Made by a program: the position numbers and the translations under genes. Shown in pieces: positions 1 to 8,666 of a stretch of 21,357 nucleotides of DNA (positions are counted from its first letter, which is position 1; the number at the start of each line of letters is the position of its first letter). The notes beneath the pieces were generated by a model. That model made no database searches. It was not told the origin of the DNA and saw only the letters and a list, made by a program, of their open reading frames with translations. The stretch is from an uncultured Microbacteriaceae bacterium (GTDB lineage Bacteria > Actinomycetota > Actinomycetes > Actinomycetales > Microbacteriaceae), in the NCBI GenBank assembly GCA_946481135.1, contig CAMLMQ010000025.1, positions 1 to 21,357 on the forward strand. The letters run 5' to 3'.

Positions 1-1337
<1,337 letters not shown>

Positions 1338-1347
1338 GTCGGCGACG

Positions 1348-1353
1348 AGTCTA
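1348..1353 (-). promoter_or_regulatory. candidate -10 element (TAGACT) for pcrA
   Basis: The minus strand reads TAGACT, a good match to the TANNNT -10 pattern, with 10 bases between it and the pcrA ATG. No convincing -35 hexamer is visible. A transcript from here would have only a few bases of leader. This is inference from spacing and consensus. Confidence 0.4.
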
Positions 1354-1381
1354 CGTTCCGCCGCCGACCCGCGCCGCGGGG

Positions 1382-1819
1382 TCAGACGTCGGCGTGGGCG
1401 TAGGTCGTGAACGACAGTCGATACCGGCCCTCGCCCGAGCCGGTGATCGCGAAGGACGCCTCGTCGACCGGTCGGCGACTGCTCAGCTGCTCGGCGTCGC
1501 CCTCGCCGAACCGCACGGCCTCCAGCCGAGCGGGCAGCCGCTTCTCGTAGTGGTCGAGCACCTCGCCGAGCGGCCGGTCGGTGACGACGAGGAGCGACTC
1601 CATGGCGGAGCCGTACAGGCCCTGGGTGTAGCTCTCGGTGCCGCAGACGGTGTCTCCGTCCGGCGGGGCGGGCCAGGCCGGCGGAGCGATCCGCGGCGCC
1701 GTCGGCGGCATCACCCCCGGTGCCCGCTCGGAGCACCGCGCGTCGGCGACCTCGGCGGGCGCACATCCCGTGAGCACGACGACGAGCGCGAGCGCCCCGA
1801 CGGCCCTGCTAGTCCTCAT
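1382..1819 (-). CDS. small lipoprotein of a local paralogous family (copy 1)
   Basis: The product is a predicted lipoprotein of 145 residues with unknown function. I chose the ATG at 1819 because it gives a classic lipoprotein signal (MRTSRAV, a hydrophobic stretch, then lipobox LTGC with Cys19); the upstream in-frame extension has no signal character. The start lies 11 bases inside the end of the preceding gene, which suggests translational coupling. After a Pro-rich linker the mature protein has PPAWPAPP, a Cys about nine residues later, then VLDHYE and a C-terminal GEGRYRLSFTTYA strand. The same order of landmarks (Cys, WP, Cys, VLxYYE, C-terminal strand) occurs in the lipoproteins at 1809-2318 and 3998-4507. 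I do not recognise a named family. Confidence is high for a real gene and for lipid anchoring, low for function. Confidence 0.82.
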   Translation of the reverse strand: MRTSRAVGALALVVVLTGCAPAEVADARCSERAPGVMPPTAPRIAPPAWPAPPDGDTVCGTESYTQGLYGSAMESLLVVTDRPLGEVLDHYEKRLPARLEAVRFGEGDAEQLSSRRPVDEASFAITGSGEGRYRLSFTTYAHADV

Positions 1820-2318
1820 AGTCGTAGTAGCCGTCCGTGGCCCAGTGGATGAAGAACCGGCCGACGCCGTCACCGCGCTGGATGTAGTACGAGACGCCGC
1901 CGATCACGCCGGAGAAGACCTTGTCGGCGCCGGGAACCGGCACATAGGCGTGATGCCCGGCGGTAAAGGCATGCTCGTAGTACCAGAGCACGTCGTCGTA
2001 CTTCGTGTCGGGATCGAACGCGAAGTGGCCGATCTCCTCGAGCCCCGAGGGGCCCTCGATGAGGCACAGCGAGATCCACGACGGCGTCGGCGGCCAGCCC
2101 TCGGGACGCACGTCGAGGAGGCGCTCCGGGGCGGCCGTCGGCACGCCGTACGCGGCGTCGCACCGGGGGTCGTAGTCGTCGGGCTCCTCGGCCACCGGGG
2201 TGGGGTCGGGGGTGAACGTCGACGTCGGGGTCGGGAGCGTTCCGCCGGGCGACGAGCACCCCGCGAGCACCAGCAGGACCGCGGCCGCGAGGGCGGCGCG
2301 GGCGGGTCGGATGCGCAT
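1809..2318 (-). CDS. small lipoprotein of a local paralogous family (copy 2)
   Basis: The product is a predicted lipoprotein of 169 residues with unknown function. The ATG at 2318 is preceded by an AGAGGA Shine-Dalgarno and opens a signal peptide ending in lipobox LAGC (Cys21). The longer open frame upstream runs through the protease gene in another frame and is a shadow. A Ser/Thr/Pro-rich linker (LPTPTSTFTPDPTP) follows the lipid anchor. The folded part carries RCDAAYG, then PEGWPPTP, SLC, VLWYYEH and ends in acidic YYDYED. It starts 19 bases after the serine-protease stop and its end overlaps the next lipoprotein start by 11 bases, so protease, this gene and the next are probably one transcript. 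The gene is clearly real; its role is unknown. Confidence 0.85.
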   Translation of the reverse strand: MRIRPARAALAAAVLLVLAGCSSPGGTLPTPTSTFTPDPTPVAEEPDDYDPRCDAAYGVPTAAPERLLDVRPEGWPPTPSWISLCLIEGPSGLEEIGHFAFDPDTKYDDVLWYYEHAFTAGHHAYVPVPGADKVFSGVIGGVSYYIQRGDGVGRFFIHWATDGYYDYED

Positions 2319-2337
2319 GTCGGATCCTCTCGGGCGC

Positions 2338-3849
2338 TCAGAACTCGGCGATGAAGCTGCCGAGCACGCGGTCGACGGCGGCGAGGTCGGACTCGGCGAC
2401 GGCTTGCACGACGACGGAGACGAGGTAGTTGCCCGAATCCGCGACGGCGGCCAGCACGAGATAGCTCGCCCCGGTCGATCCGCAGCCCGTCCAGTACTCG
2501 TACCGGCCGGTGTGCACGCCGTCGGCGAACGGCTCGGGGCCCGCACTCGCGCACCCCTCCTCGCGCAGCCACGCCGCCTCGGCGAGGATCGCGTCGACGC
2601 TCGTCGTGCCGAGCGCCGCGGGCGACGCCCGCACCGTGACGCCGGGGGTGGACCACGTGCCCTGGTACGACGCGATGTCGGGGCTCGCGGTGATCTGCGC
2701 CCACGCCGTGCCGGCGGCATCCTCGACGGGGGCGCCGTCGACCTGCGACCAGCTCGCCGGCACCTGCACGAGGACGCTCCCGGTGTCGTCGACGACGTCG
2801 ACGAAGTCGCCCGACGCGGACCCGCCGCCGGGAGCCACCTGGACGGCTTCGAGGGGGCGGCCGTTGACCTGGCCGCGGTGGTAGAGGCCGTCGGCGGGCC
2901 GGAACACCTCGAGGTCGAGCGTCGCCTCGGTGCCGTGCGTGCGCAACACGTCGCAGTACTCCGCGAGGGTGCCGTCGGTGCCGACGCTCACGCCCTGGAG
3001 GCGCGTCACGACGTCGCCGGGCCGGATGCCGGCGCCGTCGGCGGGCGACCCGGCGGCCACCGACGAGACCCAGATGCCGAGGCCCGCGCCGTCGTCGCCG
3101 AGCAGCCCGTGCCCGTTGATTCCGAGGCTCAGCACATCCTCCCCGGCGATGAGCGCGTCGAGCACGGCGAGCACCTCGTCGCGGTGCACGGCGAAGTTGG
3201 AGTCGTTGACGTTGTTGCCGGCGTAGTTGACGCCGACGAGACGTCCCTCGGGCGTGACGAGCGGGCCGCCCGAGTTGCCGGGGCGGATGCGCGCGTCGTG
3301 TTCGATGACGGTGTCGACGGAGGCCCACGAGGTGGCCATCTGCGTCTGCGCCTTCGAGACGATCCCGCGCGTCATGGTGAAGGTGGGGTCGCCGAGCGGG
3401 TATCCCGCCGCGTAGACGTCCATCGCGGTCGTGATCTCGTCGCGGTGCCACGCGAGGTAGGGGTACTCCGCCGCCTCGAGCCGCACGACCGCGAGGTCGA
3501 GGCATTCGGAGGCGCCGAGCACCTGGGCGTGGTACGTGCGGGTCGTGTCGCCGGCACGCCACACGTCGAGGGTGCCGGCCCCGGTGACGACGTGGTTGTT
3601 GGTGATCGCGAGGCCGTCCGACGAGATGAGGAAGCCGGAGCCGCGACCGGCCGCCTCGTACCCGCCGTACTGCGGGTCGACGAAGGTGCCGCGCGCCTCG
3701 AGCTGGATCGTCGCGGACTGCACGTCGTCGAAGTCGACGGCGCCCGCGTCCTCGTCGGTCGGAGCGGGGGGCGCCGCGACGCAGCCCGCGAGGGCAAGGA
3801 GCACGGCGAGCGTGACGGCCGAGACGGCCGGGGTGGTGGAGCGGGTCAT
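2338..3849 (-). CDS. HtrA-like trypsin-fold serine protease lipoprotein with PDZ domain
   Basis: This is a secreted, lipid-anchored S1C/HtrA-type protease of 503 residues, expected to cleave or chaperone proteins outside the membrane. I start it at the ATG at 3849, behind GGAGGG at 3856-3861, which gives a signal peptide with lipobox LAGC (Cys23). The open frame continues upstream to 3966 but only through a tandem repeat and a terminator stem. The catalytic triad is visible: His86 in TNNHVV, Asp118 in CLDLAVV and Ser193 in GNSGGPL. A PDZ domain spans about 250-320 (AGSPADGAGIRPGDVV). A further domain of about 160 residues follows, including Cys433 and Cys456, which could form a disulfide. I do not recognise that domain; HtrA proteins often end at or soon after the PDZ. 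Two lipoprotein genes follow closely, and a third lies upstream behind its own terminator. Confidence 0.92.
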   Translation of the reverse strand: MTRSTTPAVSAVTLAVLLALAGCVAAPPAPTDEDAGAVDFDDVQSATIQLEARGTFVDPQYGGYEAAGRGSGFLISSDGLAITNNHVVTGAGTLDVWRAGDTTRTYHAQVLGASECLDLAVVRLEAAEYPYLAWHRDEITTAMDVYAAGYPLGDPTFTMTRGIVSKAQTQMATSWASVDTVIEHDARIRPGNSGGPLVTPEGRLVGVNYAGNNVNDSNFAVHRDEVLAVLDALIAGEDVLSLGINGHGLLGDDGAGLGIWVSSVAAGSPADGAGIRPGDVVTRLQGVSVGTDGTLAEYCDVLRTHGTEATLDLEVFRPADGLYHRGQVNGRPLEAVQVAPGGGSASGDFVDVVDDTGSVLVQVPASWSQVDGAPVEDAAGTAWAQITASPDIASYQGTWSTPGVTVRASPAALGTTSVDAILAEAAWLREEGCASAGPEPFADGVHTGRYEYWTGCGSTGASYLVLAAVADSGNYLVSVVVQAVAESDLAAVDRVLGSFIAEF

Positions 3850-3861
3850 GCGAGTCCCTCC

Positions 3862-3901
3862 AGTTCGGGAGTTCGGGAGTTCGGGAGTTCGGGAGTTCGG
3901 G
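3862..3901. repeat. five perfect tandem copies of an 8-bp unit (plus strand AGTTCGGG)
   Basis: Five uninterrupted copies of AGTTCGGG fill 3862-3901. On the transcribed minus strand they read CCCGAACT. The last unit touches the GGAGGG Shine-Dalgarno of the serine-protease gene, whose ATG is 12 bases further on. The unit length is not a multiple of three, and the array is non-coding under the chosen start. Confidence 0.97.
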
Positions 3902-3936
3902 ATGGCGCGGGTGTCCTGCTCGGGCGGGTGGGTGGT

Positions 3937-3972
3937 GGCGGGATGCGGACACCCGAAGATCCGCATCCCGCC
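3937..3972 (-). terminator. stem-loop terminator after the third lipoprotein gene
   Basis: A perfect 13-bp inverted repeat (GGCGGGATGCGGA at 3937-3949 and its complement at 3960-3972) encloses a 10-base loop. It starts about 25 bases after the stop of the gene ending at 3998. There is no clear U tract, which is common for high-GC actinobacterial terminators. It separates the lipoprotein at 3998 from the protease operon. Confidence 0.75.
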
Positions 3973-3997
3973 GGCGACGCGGGGCGTCAGGCGGGCG

Positions 3998-4507
3998 TCA
4001 TGAGGTGATCGCCTCGAACCCGACGAGGTACGTACCGCTCCCCGCGTCGGTCTGGATCGCGAACTCGAGCTCGGGTCCCGTCACGTTGAGGATCGGCTGG
4101 CCGCCGATGCCCTCCCCGCGCACGAACTCCCAGCCGTCGTAGGCGTACTGCTGCAGCGCGACCTCGTAGTAGTCGAGCACCGCATCCGGGTCCTGCTTCG
4201 TGCTGACGTACTGCAGGATGGCGGTGTCGTCGCCCGCGACGATCACGGCGCAGAGCTCCGCGCCGAGCGCGGGTTCCGGCCAGTCGGCGGGGACGATCCC
4301 CGCCGCGTCGGCGAGCTCCCCCGTGCCGGCGAGGCCCGGGAAGGCCTCCTCGCACTCGGCCGAGACACCGCCGGGGGCGGGCTCGTCGCCCGTTCCGATT
4401 CCGGGCGGGATGTCGACGGGGATCGCGTCGCCCGGGGCGCACGCGGTGAGGCCCGCGAGCAGCAGGATGCCGGCCGTCGCGGCGAGCAGTCGGCGCCCGG
4501 CGATCAC
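3998..4507 (-). CDS. small lipoprotein of a local paralogous family (copy 3)
   Basis: The product is a predicted lipoprotein of 169 residues with unknown function. The start is a GTG at 4507 that overlaps the TGA of the upstream membrane-protein gene by four bases (GTGA), indicating translational coupling. The signal peptide ends in LTAC (Cys23), followed by a Pro/Gly linker. The mature domain shows ECEEAFPG, then PADWPEPALG, AELC, AILQYVSTKQDP and VLDYYEVALQQYAYDGWEF, and finishes with a GTYLVGFEAIT strand. These landmarks match the two lipoproteins at 1382-1819 and 1809-2318 in order and spacing, so the three look like diverged paralogues. A strong stem-loop at 3937-3972 ends the transcript. 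Confidence 0.87.
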   Translation of the reverse strand: MIAGRRLLAATAGILLLAGLTACAPGDAIPVDIPPGIGTGDEPAPGGVSAECEEAFPGLAGTGELADAAGIVPADWPEPALGAELCAVIVAGDDTAILQYVSTKQDPDAVLDYYEVALQQYAYDGWEFVRGEGIGGQPILNVTGPELEFAIQTDAGSGTYLVGFEAITS

Positions 4508-5247
4508 GCGGTCACCTCGCGACGGAAGCGTTCGGTGGCGCGGCTGCGCCCGACGACGAGCCAGAGCGACGTGCCCGCGAGCCAGATGCCCCCGAGGGGC
4601 CCGGCGAGTCCGGGGACGCCGGTGACGATGAACGCGCCGCCGATGAGCGCCGCGTAGGCGAGGCTGACCGTGCCGAGCACGCGCGACAGAATGCGCTCAC
4701 GCCAGGCGAGCCAGCCGTACGCGGCCGCCGCGACGAGGGTTCCGAGCCACGGGATGTAGGGACCGAAGTCGGTCAGCATGTAGTAGACGAAGAGTCCCTC
4801 GTCGCCGTAGAGACCGAACTCGGGGCCGTCGTAGCCGTAGTTGGCGAGGGCGCCCTTCCAGCCGAAGCCGAGGGCGAGCCCGGCCGCGGAGGCGATGAGG
4901 CCGCCGCTGACGACGCGCGCGGCGATCGAGTCGCCGAAGCGACCCTCGACGCGCGCCCGCCAGGCCGCCTGGAAGACGAGCAGGGCGGCGACGGCGACGA
5001 AGCCGAGCAGGAAGCCGAGCATGTTCTGCATGCGGTCCAGGTCGGCCATGTGCTCGGGGCCGACCGCGAGGCTGTCGCCGGCGGCGATCGCCTCGTCCTC
5101 GCTCGCGGGGCGGACGTCGAGCAGCACGGTCGCGGTGAAGCCCGCGATCCCGGCGAGCACGCCCCAGAGGGGCCACAGCCGGTCACGGACCGGCCGAGCG
5201 GCGACGGAGGTGGCGGACGGAGTGCCCGCGGTGACGGTGTTCGACAC
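4504..5247 (-). CDS. hypothetical membrane protein, about six helices
   Basis: I do not recognise the family of this 247-residue integral membrane protein. I choose the GTG at 5247 because GAAAGGA lies at proper distance before it; the open frame reaches 5283 but has no ribosome site there. Hydrophobic segments are at about residues 27-45, 77-96, 112-130, 164-182, 192-211 and 216-233. Two polar stretches stand out: an acidic loop (RPASEDEAIAAGDS, about 46-60) after helix 1, and an aromatic, Gly-rich loop (YGYDGPEFGLYGDEG, about 137-151) between helices 3 and 4. No enzyme motif is evident. It is coupled by GTGA overlap to the third lipoprotein, so the pair may act together at the membrane. A 14-bp inverted repeat lies just upstream. 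Confidence 0.83.
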   Translation of the reverse strand: MSNTVTAGTPSATSVAARPVRDRLWPLWGVLAGIAGFTATVLLDVRPASEDEAIAAGDSLAVGPEHMADLDRMQNMLGFLLGFVAVAALLVFQAAWRARVEGRFGDSIAARVVSGGLIASAAGLALGFGWKGALANYGYDGPEFGLYGDEGLFVYYMLTDFGPYIPWLGTLVAAAAYGWLAWRERILSRVLGTVSLAYAALIGGAFIVTGVPGLAGPLGGIWLAGTSLWLVVGRSRATERFRREVTA

Positions 5248-5285
5248 GGATGGTTCCTTTCGTTCGGGTGTCGGGTGGAGCACCG

Positions 5286-5352
5286 GAGGACGTCCGGCCG
5301 AGGGATGACACTCGCGTGCCCGGTGTCCCGGGTCCCAGGGCCGGACGTCCTC
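5286..5352. repeat. perfect 14-bp inverted repeat, 39-base spacer (terminator or operator)
   Basis: GAGGACGTCCGGCC at 5286-5299 is exactly complemented at 5339-5352. Each arm also contains the palindrome GGACGTCC. It lies 20 bases after the stop of the LAVTG protein gene and 39 bases before the GTG of the membrane protein. It may be a terminator for the former, or a paired operator for the latter. Confidence 0.7.
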
Positions 5353-5371
5353 GATCAGGTGCCCGGGACGC

Positions 5372-7612
<2,241 letters not shown>

Positions 7613-7641
7613 GGGAGTACCTCCGGAAGGGGTCGAGCCGA

Positions 7642-7875
7642 TCAGGCGCGCCGTCGCCGATGCGCGAGGCCGCTCGCCGCCACAGCGACGAGCACGGCGC
7701 CCGCGACGACGACCGCGAACGGACCGAGGCCCGGCTCCGTGTCGTCCCGGGTCGTCGCCGCCTCGACGGCGGCGGACGGCGGTTCGCTGACGGTCGGCTC
7801 AGCCGGCGCCGGCGCGCAGGCCGCCAGGGTCAGGACGATCGCGGCGATCGCCGCGACACGGGTGGTCGGACGCAC
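7642..7875 (-). CDS. 77-residue lipoprotein with C-terminal membrane helix
   Basis: This short gene encodes 77 residues that I cannot assign to a family. The GTG at 7875 is preceded by GAGGTG. The N-terminus is a lipoprotein-type signal with lipobox LAAC (Cys20), followed by a short Ala/Pro/Thr linker, then a second hydrophobic segment at about residues 52-71 and a basic tail RRRRA. Both ends would therefore be held at the membrane with only about 30 residues exposed. The end (a TEPGLG turn, helix, Arg tail) resembles a sorting signal in layout but lacks an LPxTG or LAxTG motif. It ends 29 bases before the LAVTG protein gene and is probably co-transcribed with it, perhaps as a partner or leader gene. 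The second helix could alternatively mean it is simply a small membrane protein. Confidence 0.72.
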   Translation of the reverse strand: MRPTTRVAAIAAIVLTLAACAPAPAEPTVSEPPSAAVEAATTRDDTEPGLGPFAVVVAGAVLVAVAASGLAHRRRRA

Positions 7876-8006
7876 GGGGCACCTCGGCTCGAGGGGGGCG
7901 CGGCTGAACCGCGGCGACCGGATGGGTCGCGACGACCACGCTCGTCAGCCCGGCGTCCCGCCCACCAGGGCGGTGCGTCCTCGGTTCGTCGCCTGGGACG
8001 GGGGCG
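7876..8006 (-). promoter_or_regulatory. structured leader/intergenic region before the surface-protein genes
   Basis: Read on the minus strand, this 131-base interval holds successive small hairpins: CCGCCC/GGGCGG at 7958-7973, then GACGA/TCGTC, GCGACC/GGTCGC, CGCGG/CCGCG and CCTCG/CGAGG just before the GTG at 7875. The first can act as terminator of the response-regulator gene. The rest could be a structured 5' leader. I could not match it to a known riboswitch class. Confidence 0.4.
7958..7973 (-). terminator. hairpin downstream of the response-regulator gene
   Basis: A 6-bp GC stem (CCGCCC/GGGCGG) with a four-base loop lies 33 bases after the regulator stop. There is no T run, so termination is possible rather than shown. 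Confidence 0.45.
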
Positions 8007-8666
8007 TCAGGCGTCGGCGCCGAAGCCCGCCTCGCGCGCCGCGACGATCAGGCGACCGCGGTCGGGCATCCCCAGCTTGGTCGTGATGCCGTACACGTAG
8101 TTGCGCACCGTCTTGCTCGTGAGCACGAGCTGCCGGGCGATGCCGGCGTTGTCGAGCCCGCGCGCGATGAGGTCGAGCACCTCGCGCTCACGCTCGGTCA
8201 GTTCCGGGAACGCCGTGCCACCGGCGCTCTTCGCGCCGCTGAGATACGACACCGCGCGCCGCGCGACCTCGCCCCCGAGCAGCATGTCCCCCGCCGCCAC
8301 GGCGTGGATCGCGCGCTCCACCTCCTCGGGCGCCGCGGTCTTCAGCAGGTAGCCGCGCGCGCCCGAGCGCACGGCCGCGAAGAGCGACTGGTCGTCGCCG
8401 AGCATCGTCAGCACGAGCACGCCGACATCCGGTCGCTCGACCGCGATCCGCCGGGTCGCGTCGACCCCCGACGACCCCTCGGCGAGGTCGAGGTCCATGA
8501 GCACGACGTCGGGCTCCTCCGCGAGCACGACCTCCACGGCCTCGTCCGCGGTCGCGGCCGAGCCCACGACGACGATCCCGTCGAGGGAGTCGAGGAGGGC
8601 GGCGATCCCGATGCGGAACACGGGGTGGTCGTCGACGACGACGACGCGGATGCCGGGAGCGGTCAC
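8007..8666 (-). CDS. NarL/LuxR-family response regulator
   Basis: This is a two-component response regulator of 219 residues. It should be phosphorylated by a partner kinase and bind promoter DNA. The receiver domain (about 1-120) has acidic residues in VDDHP (Asp12, Asp13), phosphoacceptor Asp58 in VLMDLD, Thr87 and Lys109 in YLLKTA. The C-terminal LuxR-type helix-turn-helix (about 153-215) has LTEREREVLDLIARGLDN, the IARQLVLTSKTVRNYV recognition helix, and TKLGMPDRGRL. The GTG at 8666 overlaps the stop of the intact histidine kinase by four bases (GTGA), the usual sign of a cognate pair. It is the last gene of the three-gene operon. The next genes downstream on the strand encode a lipoprotein and the LAVTG surface protein; these are candidate targets by position only. 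Confidence 0.95.
   Translation of the reverse strand: MTAPGIRVVVVDDHPVFRIGIAALLDSLDGIVVVGSAATADEAVEVVLAEEPDVVLMDLDLAEGSSGVDATRRIAVERPDVGVLVLTMLGDDQSLFAAVRSGARGYLLKTAAPEEVERAIHAVAAGDMLLGGEVARRAVSYLSGAKSAGGTAFPELTEREREVLDLIARGLDNAGIARQLVLTSKTVRNYVYGITTKLGMPDRGRLIVAAREAGFGADA

Noticed and set aside
3862..3901. CRISPR-like array
   Set aside because: Units are 8 bp, contiguous and without spacers; no cas genes are present.
3850..3966. N-terminal extension of the serine protease to the ATG at 3966
   Set aside because: It would translate the tandem repeat and terminator stem, has no ribosome site, and would bury the lipoprotein signal peptide.
2200..4008. Plus-strand open frame of about 600 codons across the protease operon
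   Set aside because: It is the antisense shadow of the protease and lipoprotein genes, with Arg/Gly/Asp-rich low-complexity translation and no recognisable domain.
7876..8006. Cyclic di-GMP (GEMM-I) riboswitch
   Set aside because: ACGCAC and GGGACGC fragments are present, but the conserved GGGCAAACC and AAAGCC segments and the receptor stem are missing.
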